Assembly (NCBI GenBank): GCA_015295805.1
Contig: DVEF01000015.1
Location: forward strand, 1-64,000
Reading direction: 5' to 3'
Origin: Geminocystis sp. M7585_C2015_104
Lineage (GTDB): Bacteria > Cyanobacteriota > Cyanobacteriia > Cyanobacteriales > Cyanobacteriaceae
DNA: 64,000 nt
Below are positions 46,512-55,376 of the stretch, piece after piece (positions within the stretch are counted from its first letter, which is position 1; every line of letters begins with the position of its first letter). A model generated the notes under the pieces. It made no database searches. It was not told the origin of the DNA and saw only the letters and a list, made by a program, of their open reading frames with translations. The translations under genes were made by a program, and so were the position numbers.

Positions 46512-47528
46512 TTAGAGGAGATTTTCGGCCACCAGCAGTTCAGCGATTTGGACGGCATTCAGGGCGGCGCCTTTGCGGATTTGGTCGCCACACAACCATA
46601 ATTCTAGGGCATTAGGGTTAGAGATGTCTTGACGGATTCTCCCTACCAATACTTCGTCTTTGCCGGTGGCGTCTATAGGCATTGGGAAGTAGTTACGTTG
46701 CCAGTCTTCTACCAGTTTAACTCCCGGGGCTTGGGAGAGGATTTCCCTTGCTTTTTCCACGGGGAAGGGTTGGGAAAATTCCAGGTTTACCGCTTCTGAG
46801 TGGGCTCGTAGTACAGGTACTCTTACACAGGTAGCGGTTAGGCGGATGTTGTCATCGCCGAAGATTTTGCGGGTTTCATTAACCATTTTCATCTCTTCCT
46901 CACAATAGCCATTAGGCTGAAGGGGAGAGTTATGGGGGAAGAGGTTAAAGGCGAGGGGATAGGGTAGCACTTCGGTTTTTGGAGGTGAGCCCCTAACAAT
47001 CGCCTCCGCTTGGGCTTTTAATTCCTCCATTGCTCTTGCGCCTGCCCCACTAGCTGACTGATAGGTTGCCACCACTACTCTTCGGATGGGCTGCTGCCGG
47101 TGTAGGGGGTATATAGCAACTCCTAGGAGTATGGTAGTACAGTTTGGGTTAGCAATAATACCTTTATGGTTTGCAGCGGCATGGGGGTTTATTTCCGGCA
47201 CCACTAGTGGCACATCGGGATTTAGGCGGAAGGCACTGGAGTTGTCTATCATGACGGCGCCTGCCGCCACAATTTTGCTGGCCCACTGTTTAGAGGTGCT
47301 GCTGCCGGCGGATGCCAAGACTAAATCCATGCCGGTAAAGGCTTGTTCCGTGGTAGCCTCTACTTCTAGCAACTCTCCTTGGAAAGGTATTTTAGTGCCT
47401 GCGGAGCGGGGGGATGCTAATAATTTTAGTTCTTTTATGGGGAATTTCCGCTCTGCCAGGATGTGGATTAACTCCGTGCCGACAGCGCCTGTTGCCCCTA
47501 GTATGGCAACCCTATATTCTTTTGCCAA
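46512..47528 (-). CDS. asd: Aspartate-semialdehyde dehydrogenase
   Basis: Asd reduces aspartyl phosphate to aspartate semialdehyde, the branch point for lysine, threonine and methionine. 338 residues with the N-terminal AILGATGAVGTELIHILAER and the active-site Cys in IANPNCTTILLGVAIYPLHR near residue 129. QSASGAGARAMEEL follows near 157. The start is a TTG; it is supported by a strong AGGAGGAG seven bases before it and by alignment of the Rossmann motif. psb27 lies 38 bases upstream and dapA 48 bases downstream. Confidence 0.96.
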   Translation of the reverse strand: MAKEYRVAILGATGAVGTELIHILAERKFPIKELKLLASPRSAGTKIPFQGELLEVEATTEQAFTGMDLVLASAGSSTSKQWASKIVAAGAVMIDNSSAFRLNPDVPLVVPEINPHAAANHKGIIANPNCTTILLGVAIYPLHRQQPIRRVVVATYQSASGAGARAMEELKAQAEAIVRGSPPKTEVLPYPLAFNLFPHNSPLQPNGYCEEEMKMVNETRKIFGDDNIRLTATCVRVPVLRAHSEAVNLEFSQPFPVEKAREILSQAPGVKLVEDWQRNYFPMPIDATGKDEVLVGRIRQDISNPNALELWLCGDQIRKGAALNAVQIAELLVAENLL

Positions 47529-47566
47529 ATAACTCTCCTCCTTTTTTCTAAGCCGACTTATATATT

Positions 47567-47977
47567 CTAGTATCCTTTTTTCAGGGCGAATTCTACTTGT
47601 TTAAATTCCTGTAGTATACGTTGTTTTAGTTTATCTGGTAGTGGTCGGGTGCCATAGGACGTATAGTAACCTGCCAGGGAATTAAGAGCGGTTTGCATAG
47701 TGGTAAAGGATCTTAATCCATTATACTTGTTATTGCGACGATAGCGGGCTATATAGTCGTTAATTTTTCTACGGGCTTGGGCTTGTATTTCTTTTTTCAC
47801 TTCTGGTGGGGCATCTGCTGGCAATTCTACTGCCCTGGTTAACTCTTGTACCACTTCTATTGTGTCATTTACGTAGTTCCCAGTAAGACTATCAGCTAGG
47901 AGGGGGGGGGTATAAGCAAAAAAGAGGGTAAAGGCCAAGACAGAGGCGAGAATTCGAGTAATAGAGGCTCTAATCAT
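47567..47977 (-). CDS. psb27: Photosystem II assembly factor Psb27, without lipobox
   Basis: Psb27 binds CP43 on the lumenal side of immature photosystem II and keeps the manganese cluster from forming too early. 136 residues. The mature part LTGNYVNDTIEVVQ and RSFTTMQTALNSLAGYYTSY are diagnostic. The N-terminus is a secretory signal (ILASVLAFTLFFAYTPPLLA), but unlike the Synechocystis protein there is no cysteine at the processing site, or anywhere in the protein. The signal is therefore probably cleaved by type I peptidase after LLA and the protein is not lipidated. Confidence 0.95.
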   Translation of the reverse strand: MIRASITRILASVLAFTLFFAYTPPLLADSLTGNYVNDTIEVVQELTRAVELPADAPPEVKKEIQAQARRKINDYIARYRRNNKYNGLRSFTTMQTALNSLAGYYTSYGTRPLPDKLKQRILQEFKQVEFALKKGY

Positions 47978-48042
47978 GACAAGAATGGGTTGAGAACAGA
48001 TTTGCTATGATTTTACCAGGGAAAAGAGACAGTTGTTAACTG

Positions 48043-49233
48043 TCAAGGGGCCTTAGTGGTGGCGAATTTAATTTTAAGGTAGTCTCCTTCCATTTTGGCG
48101 CCGGCGGGGGAGAGGGTAGCCAAAGCTTGGGGCAAAACCAGGTTACGACGGTGGTTTCCTATTCTAACATTTAATTCATCGCCGGTTTTGTTTAGTTTTA
48201 TTTGTTGTTTGGGGATGCCTGGTAGATATAGTTCGAGACTGTAGGTTTTGTCTTCTTGGACTACTCTGATAGTATTTTCCCGGTAGTATACTTGAGTTGG
48301 GTCTTCGTCGCCGGGGTAGAGGGTGTCTTTAAGTCTTTCTAGGGCTGCCAAACCACACATTTCCTCGGGGAAGAGGGGTACTTCCTTTACGGGGAGGGGG
48401 TGGAAGTCGTCATATATTTGTTGCTTGTAGATTTTCTGGGTTTCTTTCCACTTTTGGAAGAAAGGGTCTTCTACGGTTTCTGGGATAATACGATTAGCAA
48501 TTATCAGGTCAGTGGCCACATTATAAAGGCTAAGATAGGCATGGGCGCGGAGGGACTCTTTTATTACCATTTTTTCGGGGTTAGTAACAAGACGGACGGT
48601 GGTTTGGGTGTTGTCGGTAAGGACTTTTTCTAATTCTTCGATTTGGAGGTAGAATTCATAGGGTGCCTCCATTACCTCATTGGAGGGGAGAGAGAAACCG
48701 GCAATGGGTTTAAAGATGGGCTCAAAAATGGGGCGTAAGGCTGCTGACATGGTTTGGAAGGGTTTATAGAATTTGCGCATGTACCACCCGCCCACCTCTG
48801 GTAGACTTAATAGACGTAAGGCTGTGCCTGTGGGGGCCGAGTCTATAATCAGTACATCAAAATCTCCCTCATCATAGTGCCTTTTCATCCTCACTAGACT
48901 AAAGATTTCGTCCATCCCTGGCAGTATTGCCAATTCTTCTGCCTGTACTCCATCCAGTCCTCTTGCCTGAAGTACCTCAGTAATGTAGCGCTTTACAGCC
49001 CCCCAGTTGTTTTCTAACTCCATGAGGGCGTCCAACTCTGCCGCCCAGAGGTTGTCTTTGATAAGTCTGGGTTCATGTGCCAATTCTAGCTCAAAACTGT
49101 CGGCGAGGGAGTGGGCTGGATCTGTACTTAAAACTAGGGTTTTATAGCCAAGGGAGGCACATTTTAGGCCAGTTGCGGCGGCGACGGAGGTTTTTCCCAC
49201 TCCCCCTTTTCCTGTCATCAGAATTACGCGCAT
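48043..49233 (-). CDS. ArsA/Get3-type ATPase with C-terminal HSP20-like domain
   Basis: 396 residues. A deviant Walker A loop [20 protein letters not shown] (P-loop from residue 7) and [16 protein letters not shown] mark the ArsA/Get3 ATPase family. The C-terminal about 80 residues ([20 protein letters not shown] onward) form the small alpha-crystallin-like domain often fused to the cyanobacterial and plastid members. No ars operon partners are present, so a role in protein targeting or chaperoning is more likely than arsenite export. The gene upstream encodes an unknown 237-residue protein. Confidence 0.88.
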   Translation of the reverse strand: MRVILMTGKGGVGKTSVAAATGLKCASLGYKTLVLSTDPAHSLADSFELELAHEPRLIKDNLWAAELDALMELENNWGAVKRYITEVLQARGLDGVQAEELAILPGMDEIFSLVRMKRHYDEGDFDVLIIDSAPTGTALRLLSLPEVGGWYMRKFYKPFQTMSAALRPIFEPIFKPIAGFSLPSNEVMEAPYEFYLQIEELEKVLTDNTQTTVRLVTNPEKMVIKESLRAHAYLSLYNVATDLIIANRIIPETVEDPFFQKWKETQKIYKQQIYDDFHPLPVKEVPLFPEEMCGLAALERLKDTLYPGDEDPTQVYYRENTIRVVQEDKTYSLELYLPGIPKQQIKLNKTGDELNVRIGNHRRNLVLPQALATLSPAGAKMEGDYLKIKFATTKAP

Positions 49234-49299
49234 ATCCGTCAGTTCTAGTTCATTTCCCTTTTAGAGTATAACGTTTTGTTAAGAAATTTCGTGGTTCTT

Positions 49300-50013
49300 T
49301 TAAGTTTTTCCCGCCGCCAGGGTGGGGTAAAGGATTTCCTTAATGGGTTGGCGAGACAGGCAATACCAGTGACAGGCAAACAAATCCGGTTGTTGGATAT
49401 GGATGGAGGCGATAGCGGGGGTGGCAGGGAAGGGCCAAAGGCGGTCGAAGATGATATCCTCTCCCATAAGGCGGAATTGTAGCAGATAGACGGAGGGGAT
49501 TGCCCCTATAGAGTCTAACAAGTCATTAGCGAGACGATGTAGTTTTTTGAGGATGGGGGAGGGTAGGGTGTAGGGGTAGCGATAGTCGTTAGGAATTACC
49601 CCCTCCGCTATTATTGAGCCGTAGATTAGTTTTTCTTCTGTCATAATGATAGGCAGCCACAAATCCCCCAGCCAGCAGTTGTCTTTGCTGGTTTGGTAGC
49701 CAAACTTTGCCTCCACCCATTTCCTCCTGGCTTCCAAGTCGCGACAGGCTGCATATACTTGGCGTGCGGGGAAATCAAACCAATCTGGTAGTTTTATTGT
49801 AAGGGGGCAGTATATATATTCAGGGGAGGCTGGTGGTAGTTGTATAGATTTCGACCATAACTCAGCCCCACCAATGATTTCCACCTGGAAGTTTTTTCCC
49901 GACTGGGTGATACTTTTGGCTAACGCTGATGCCATTCTTTCCGTTACTGGGGATTTGCGGCTGATGTTTCCCCCTTCCACCTGGGCGTTAACAATTATAG
50001 TGACTTTTGACAT
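49300..50013 (-). CDS. Conserved hypothetical protein
   Basis: 237 residues, soluble, with no signal peptide or membrane helix. It begins VTIIVNAQVEGGNISRKSPV and continues with a segment including LPDWFDFPARQVYAACRDLE. Aromatic residues are plentiful in the second half, and there is one Cys near the middle. I do not recognise a family. It lies 66 bases upstream of the ArsA-HSP20 gene on the same strand and may be co-transcribed with it. Confidence 0.65.
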   Translation of the reverse strand: MSKVTIIVNAQVEGGNISRKSPVTERMASALAKSITQSGKNFQVEIIGGAELWSKSIQLPPASPEYIYCPLTIKLPDWFDFPARQVYAACRDLEARRKWVEAKFGYQTSKDNCWLGDLWLPIIMTEEKLIYGSIIAEGVIPNDYRYPYTLPSPILKKLHRLANDLLDSIGAIPSVYLLQFRLMGEDIIFDRLWPFPATPAIASIHIQQPDLFACHWYCLSRQPIKEILYPTLAAGKT

Positions 50014-50235
50014 CCTTCCACCTATCGGTTGCTAATCCCTATTATCCCAGTTTGAGGTGCTCAATCCTCGGGGTGTTTCGACTCATCACCATCCCCTTCT
50101 TGGATTCTTCTTTAATGGCCGTAGGAGGGGTTTAGGGTTTTTGTATTTTTTTTTGATTTACAAAGTAAATAATTCGACAACCCTTGCCCTAACATTTCCC
50201 ATTATAGGAGAGGGGCAAGGCTGTCATCATGCAGT

Positions 50236-51549
50236 CTAACCCTGACTTTCTGGGGTTTCGGTTGGAGTAGTGGATGTAGTTTCTTCTACCTCAGCAGGGG
50301 GAGTGGTTTCTGTCTTAGTTTCTGCCTGAGGAGTTTCAGCAGGGGGAGTGATTTCTGTCTTAGTTTCCACTTGAGGAGTTTTAGCAGGGGGAGTGATTTC
50401 TGTCTTAGTTTCTGCCTGAGGAGTTTCAGCAGGGGGAGTGGTTTCTGTCTTAGTTTCCACTTGAGGAGTTTTAGCAGGGGGAGTGATTTCTGTCTTAGTT
50501 TCTGCCTGAGGAGTTTCAGCAGGGGGAGTGGTTTCTGTCTTAGTTTCTGCCTGAGGAGTTTCAGCAGGGGGAGTGGTTTCTGTCTTGACGGGTGGAATGG
50601 TTTCGGTAGGCAATTGTGTTTCCTCTACCGGTTTGTAGTTTTTGATGACAATGGCTTTGGCTTTTTCTAAGGGGATTTTGCCGGTTACCAGTTGTGCTAG
50701 GGTGTCTTGTTTGCTGGGATCGTATTCTACTGCCCTTACAGTACTATTAAAGGCATTGTTGACCACATTGCCATTTTCGTCTACATACTCCAGTTTAACC
50801 CAGTTGGTGCCTTTTTGGAATCCTTGTAGATAGATGGTTTCCCAGGTGTCTAACAGGAAAGACTCGCCGTTGACAGTAGTACGAATGCGCCAGTCTACAA
50901 TATCATCCTGGGGGTTTTCCCGGGCAACCACATGGAGAGGGGCATTAGTTAGATAAAAGTCTAACATAAGTGGTTCGGCCCCGTACACCCCCTGGGGTTG
51001 GTTGTAGGTTAAAAGGGGTAGGTTTGGGGAGGGGTTGTTATCATCAGTGGGGGTGAAGACATGGAATATGGTTTGGGCGTAGGCTGTTGGGTTTTTAAAA
51101 GTCTCATTCCAGGGATAAGCCGCTATGACTCTGATAGTATGAGTGCCGGGTGCTAGATTAGATAACAAAATGGGCTCTTCTGTGCTATAAACTTCTTGTG
51201 GAGGTTGGTTGTCCAGGAATAATAGCAGATGTGGCCCCATTTGTAATTCTTCGTCTTTGAATAATTCTAAGCCCTCTACAGACACCCTCACGGCTACTTG
51301 TTGACTGTTTAGGGTTTCATTGTTGCCCGGAGAGATGATTTGTACTTTTGGTTTGGTGTAGGCGAAGGTTTCTTTTAGTTGTTGAATCAGGGGTGGGGGA
51401 GGCACTTCTTTTATTTTTTCTACTTTTGGGATAGGGGTTTTAGAATCAGTGTTGAAGGCTTGTACACTTTCGATGCTGTCCTTACAAGCGGTTATTGTCC
51501 AACTCAACAGGAAAACTGCTAGCCAGGAGAGGATTCTGCGACAAGTCAT
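50236..51549 (-). CDS. Repeat-tailed putative lipoprotein
   Basis: 437 residues. The N-terminal ILSWLAVFLLSWTITACKDS is a lipoprotein signal with lipobox ITAC, so Cys22 is probably lipidated. The middle part (about 65-300) contains beta-sandwich-like segments, for example VQIISPGNNETLNSQQVAV. The last 115 residues are a low-complexity Thr/Pro/Glu/Lys array of 15-residue repeats. It is probably a surface or periplasmic protein with an extended flexible, glycosylatable stalk. Function unknown; close homologues should be sought with the middle domain only. Confidence 0.8.
   Translation of the reverse strand: MTCRRILSWLAVFLLSWTITACKDSIESVQAFNTDSKTPIPKVEKIKEVPPPPLIQQLKETFAYTKPKVQIISPGNNETLNSQQVAVRVSVEGLELFKDEELQMGPHLLLFLDNQPPQEVYSTEEPILLSNLAPGTHTIRVIAAYPWNETFKNPTAYAQTIFHVFTPTDDNNPSPNLPLLTYNQPQGVYGAEPLMLDFYLTNAPLHVVARENPQDDIVDWRIRTTVNGESFLLDTWETIYLQGFQKGTNWVKLEYVDENGNVVNNAFNSTVRAVEYDPSKQDTLAQLVTGKIPLEKAKAIVIKNYKPVEETQLPTETIPPVKTETTPPAETPQAETKTETTPPAETPQAETKTEITPPAKTPQVETKTETTPPAETPQAETKTEITPPAKTPQVETKTEITPPAETPQAETKTETTPPAEVEETTSTTPTETPESQG
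50293..50586 (-). repeat. 45-bp in-frame tandem repeat array, about 6.5 copies
   Basis: Copies begin on the plus strand at 50293, 50338, 50383, 50428, 50473, 50518 and 50563 (the last partial). Each encodes a 15-residue unit of the type TETTPPAETPQAETK, with an alternative unit TEITPPAKTPQVETK. The two versions partly alternate, which points to duplication of a larger pair unit. Copy number is likely to vary between strains. Confidence 0.95.
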
Positions 51550-51620
51550 GTTTTCGCCGTTTCTGCCGTTGCTATTTCGTTACTAATGATAACGGATTTT
51601 GTTTATTTATTCGGAATGGG

Positions 51621-54600
51621 TTACAATTTGACTGCCAAAACTTGAGTATGGGCGCCACGGGCTTGTGTTACTCCTATTGTCCTCTCCGCTGCTTCTATCA
51701 TTGGTCGTCTCAAACTCACCACTATAAACTGTGCATATTCCGCCTGTTTTTTTATCATTTTTGCTAGTTTTTCCACATTGGCGCCGTCTAAAAACATGTC
51801 TACTTCATCAAAGGCATAAAAGGGAGACGGACGGTATTGTTGTAGGGCAAAAATAAAACTGAGGGCAGTAAGAGACTTCTCACCTCCTGACATGGAATTT
51901 AATTTTTGCACCGGTTTTCCCTTTGGGTGGGCTACTAGGTTTAATCCTCCATTGAAGGGATTATTTTCGTCTTCTAGTTGTAGATAACCATCCCCCTCTG
52001 AAAGGGTGGCAAAAATCTTCTTGAAGTTTTCATTTACCGCCTCAAATGCCTCCCTGAATGCCCTTAATCTCAGAGTCTTTAGGTTTTCTATTCTCAACAG
52101 CAATTCCCTCCTTTCTGTCGCCAATGTATTCATTTTCTCTGATAATTCTGCCAATCTCCTCTGATTATTTTCGTACTCCTCTATGGCCAGCATATTCACG
52201 GGCTCTAGGGCGGCTATTTTCCTCTCCAGCCGGCTAATCTCCCCTCTTATATCTTCCAGTTTTTTGGCTAAAATTTCCGGTTGTATTTTGTCTATATCCT
52301 CCTCAAATAATTGCCTCGCCCCTGGTGTATTTGGAATTTCCTTGGGTAGCTCTCCTATTTGTCTGTTTATGTCTTCCAGTCTTAGCCGTAATTCCTCCTC
52401 TTTTATCCTCGTTTTCTCCAGGAGCAATTCAGTCTGCTTTTTCAAATCTTCTGTCTCTTTAATTTCCTCCTCCGTTTTGTCTCTTTGCTGTTTATATTCT
52501 TTCAATTTCGCTTCTATTTCTGCCAGTCTTGTTTCTAGCTGTTTTATAGTCTCATTTACAGATGTTTCTTGTTGTTTTAGCTGAGTAAATTTTTTATTTT
52601 TAGATGTCATTTCCTGATTTATTTCCTGAATTTGGCCCTTGAAGTATTGCTGCTGGCTCAGGAGTTTTTCTAGTTCGCCTTTGCCAGTTATTAACCGTCT
52701 TTCGGCAGTTTCCATCTGGCTATTAATTTCTTCCAGATATGCTTCTAGTTGTGAGATGGTTTGCTGCAATTGTTGCCACTGCTGACTGTTAAAAGTTGCC
52801 TCTAATTCCTTTAGGGTTTTGATTTTGTCTTCCAGGGAGTTTTGTAGGAGGGGAATGGCTTGGGCCAAATTTTCCAATTGCTGTTGACTTTGTTGCAGAT
52901 GATGACGGTTTTCCTGGTAGATGGTAGTTATTTTTTCCACCTCGGCTTGTAGGAGTTGAATTTCTTTTTTACTGTGCTCTAGTAACAACTGTTGTTTGTG
53001 ATAATCCTGTCTTGTTTTATTTAATTGCAGTGAGAGGGTTGACATTTCTCCCCTTTTTTGTGATAGGATGGTGGTAAGATGGGCCCTTATTGTTTCTATT
53101 TCCGCGAGTCTGGCAGAAAGGGAATGTAACTGGCTGCTAATGGGAGAGGGGGAAGAGAAGCCAAAGGGAAAGGTTGTGCGGGGGGGAAGACTGCCACCAG
53201 TGATGGCGCCACTGGTTTCTAGTAACTCGCCGGTGAGGGTTACAATGCGGTATTTGCCGAGGAAATTACGGGCGGATTCTAGAGAGTCAAAAACAAGGGT
53301 ATTGCCAAAGACGTAGGCGAAAATTGGTTGATAACGAGGCTCAAATCGTACTAGATTGATAGCCAAATCAATAAAACCTGTGGCATTACGGACTGTCTGT
53401 GGCACATAAACGGGGGGAGGATTTATTTTATTAAGGGGGAGAAAAGTTGCCCTTCCGGCTTTTTGTTGTTTCAATAGTTGGATGGCCAAGGCGGCTACGT
53501 TGTCGTCTTCTACCACAATATAGCCGAGACGACTACCAGCAGCAATTTCTAAAGCCAGTTGATATTTTGTCTCAACTTCCCCCAGTTGAGCCACTAAACC
53601 ACAGACGCCTGACAGGTTGGAGTTGAGAATAATTTTACTGGCTGTAGTGCCCTGAGCTTCTTGTTGTGCTTGTCTAGTAGCCTCCAATTGGTAGAATAGT
53701 TTTTGTTTTTCCCTTTCTTCTTTTTCTAGGCGGATGAGGGTTTCCTGATGTAGTTTTAAATCTGCTTCCAATTGGGATATTTTCTCCGTCAATTCTTGGA
53801 CTTGTTGTCTGTATTTTTCCTCTTCCGTTTCCAGGGAGAATACTGTTTGCCGCTTGGCTTTTATTTCTTCTCCTAAGAATGCCAGTTTTTGTTGACTTTC
53901 TGCCAGAAGTTGTGAGAGGTTGGCACATCTTTCCTTCAACAATGCTTCTTGAGTGAGGAGAGGATTGAGTTTGTCTTGTAATTCTTTGATTTCCTGGTTT
54001 AATCCCCTTTGTTTGTTTAGCAATTCCTGGGAGTTACTGGCAAGAGAGTTGGCCTGTATTTTCTTTTGTTGTAGGGCAATTTTGATATTATTTCTTTCTG
54101 CTGCCAAGAAGGGGATTGTTTTCGTATCCAGGATTTTTATTTCGTCAAGGAGAGTAGCTATTTGGCCATCATTAACGACAATATTGGCGTTAATTTCCTG
54201 AATTTTTGCTGCATATTCTTCCCGGAGGGCGGTGAGAGTTTCTAGGTTTTTCCAAATGTTTTCTCTTCGGACTTTTTCCGTAGCTAACTGGGAGGTAATT
54301 TTGATTTTTTCGTCTTCTCCCAAGGCTTTGATGAGGTAATTTAAATGGGACAAATTCTCCTGAAGTTTTACGATTTTTTCTTGAAGCTGTTCTAGTTGTT
54401 TGCCAAGAGATTTTTGCTGGCTGTTAAGACTTTGTATTTGTTGGAATAGCCTGTGTTTTTCCTGTTGAAGATAATGCCAATTGACGACTAAATCCCATTG
54501 TTTTTTTTCCTGAATTTCGGTTTTTAGTTTTTGATATTTTGCGGCTTTTTCGGCGTCTTGTTTGAGTCTAATACTGTTTTGGACTAATTCCTCCTGAAGG

Positions 54601-55196
54601 ATGCGACATGTTTCTTGTTTATCTTTGACGACATCAAGAGTGACTAAGGTTTGTTCAATTTTACGATCAAATTCCGCTACTCCTGCCAACTCGTCAATAA
54701 TCTCCCTTCTCTCCCTACTGTTCATGGTTATGATACGAGTTACATCTCCCTGTAATACGATGTTATAGCCCTCGGGATAAATCCGCAGCCTAAGTAACTG
54801 TTCCTGTAGTTCTCCAGCAGTACAAGGGGAGTCATTGAGGTAGAAGGTGGAGGTATAGCTACCACTTTTTGTAACGCGGAGACGGCGGGTTACTTTCAAT
54901 TCTCCCGATTCTGTTGGGTTATCATGGAAATTATCGAGGGAAAAAACGACGGATACAACTGTTTCCAATACGCCGCCATTTTCCTGATGATTATTATTGA
55001 TTAAATCTGGCAGTCTTTCGGCGCGCATGCCTCGAGAGCTTGCTAATCCCAGACAGAATAATATACCATCTAGAATGTTAGATTTTCCCGAACCATTTGG
55101 GCCTGAGATTACCGTAAATCCTGGTTGTAGGGGGATTACCGTCTTTTTTCCGAAGGATTTGAAATGCTCCAATTCTATGCGTTTAATAAAAACCAT
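51621..55196 (-). CDS. smc: Chromosome segregation protein SMC
   Basis: SMC forms a ring-shaped ATPase dimer with ScpA/ScpB that compacts and orients the chromosome. 1191 residues. The N-terminal ATPase lobe has Walker A SGPNGSGKSNILDGILFCLG near residue 31. Two long coiled coils (about 165-510 and 660-1020) are separated by a hinge near 520-650 containing GVCGLVAQLGEVETKYQLAL. The C-terminal lobe has LNSMSGGEKSLTALSFIFAL and DEVDMFLD. Full length and intact frame. scpA and scpB are not adjacent. Confidence 0.97.
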   Translation of the reverse strand: MVFIKRIELEHFKSFGKKTVIPLQPGFTVISGPNGSGKSNILDGILFCLGLASSRGMRAERLPDLINNNHQENGGVLETVVSVVFSLDNFHDNPTESGELKVTRRLRVTKSGSYTSTFYLNDSPCTAGELQEQLLRLRIYPEGYNIVLQGDVTRIITMNSRERREIIDELAGVAEFDRKIEQTLVTLDVVKDKQETCRILQEELVQNSIRLKQDAEKAAKYQKLKTEIQEKKQWDLVVNWHYLQQEKHRLFQQIQSLNSQQKSLGKQLEQLQEKIVKLQENLSHLNYLIKALGEDEKIKITSQLATEKVRRENIWKNLETLTALREEYAAKIQEINANIVVNDGQIATLLDEIKILDTKTIPFLAAERNNIKIALQQKKIQANSLASNSQELLNKQRGLNQEIKELQDKLNPLLTQEALLKERCANLSQLLAESQQKLAFLGEEIKAKRQTVFSLETEEEKYRQQVQELTEKISQLEADLKLHQETLIRLEKEEREKQKLFYQLEATRQAQQEAQGTTASKIILNSNLSGVCGLVAQLGEVETKYQLALEIAAGSRLGYIVVEDDNVAALAIQLLKQQKAGRATFLPLNKINPPPVYVPQTVRNATGFIDLAINLVRFEPRYQPIFAYVFGNTLVFDSLESARNFLGKYRIVTLTGELLETSGAITGGSLPPRTTFPFGFSSPSPISSQLHSLSARLAEIETIRAHLTTILSQKRGEMSTLSLQLNKTRQDYHKQQLLLEHSKKEIQLLQAEVEKITTIYQENRHHLQQSQQQLENLAQAIPLLQNSLEDKIKTLKELEATFNSQQWQQLQQTISQLEAYLEEINSQMETAERRLITGKGELEKLLSQQQYFKGQIQEINQEMTSKNKKFTQLKQQETSVNETIKQLETRLAEIEAKLKEYKQQRDKTEEEIKETEDLKKQTELLLEKTRIKEEELRLRLEDINRQIGELPKEIPNTPGARQLFEEDIDKIQPEILAKKLEDIRGEISRLERKIAALEPVNMLAIEEYENNQRRLAELSEKMNTLATERRELLLRIENLKTLRLRAFREAFEAVNENFKKIFATLSEGDGYLQLEDENNPFNGGLNLVAHPKGKPVQKLNSMSGGEKSLTALSFIFALQQYRPSPFYAFDEVDMFLDGANVEKLAKMIKKQAEYAQFIVVSLRRPMIEAAERTIGVTQARGAHTQVLAVKL

Positions 55197-55243
55197 ATTC
55201 TGTCGTTGACAGGGGGGTGATTGTGGTTTTGTTGCCGTAAATT

Positions 55244-55271
55244 TTGACAGGGTTTATGGGGGTCGTATTAT
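55244..55271 (+). promoter_or_regulatory. Sigma-70 promoter of the ABC permease gene
   Basis: TTGACA (55244-55249), a 16-base spacer, then TATTAT (55266-55271). This is the best promoter match I see in the window. The permease gene begins about 95-105 bases downstream. Confidence 0.6.
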
Positions 55272-55376
55272 TATAACATGAACTGAGAATTTTACAATTT
55301 TCTTTCTGTTAACAGGGGGGAATAAAAGTCAAAAGACTGTTAGAATGGGGCTACTGTGTGGTGAATGGGGGTATAC

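Noticed and set aside
48043..49233. Arsenite efflux ATPase
   Set aside because: No arsB, arsR or arsC nearby, and the HSP20-like tail marks the Get3-like phototroph group.
50371..50670. Ser/Phe/Cys-rich plus-strand open frame
   Set aside because: It is the antisense of the 45-bp repeat array of the lipoprotein gene; its own repetitiveness comes from that array.
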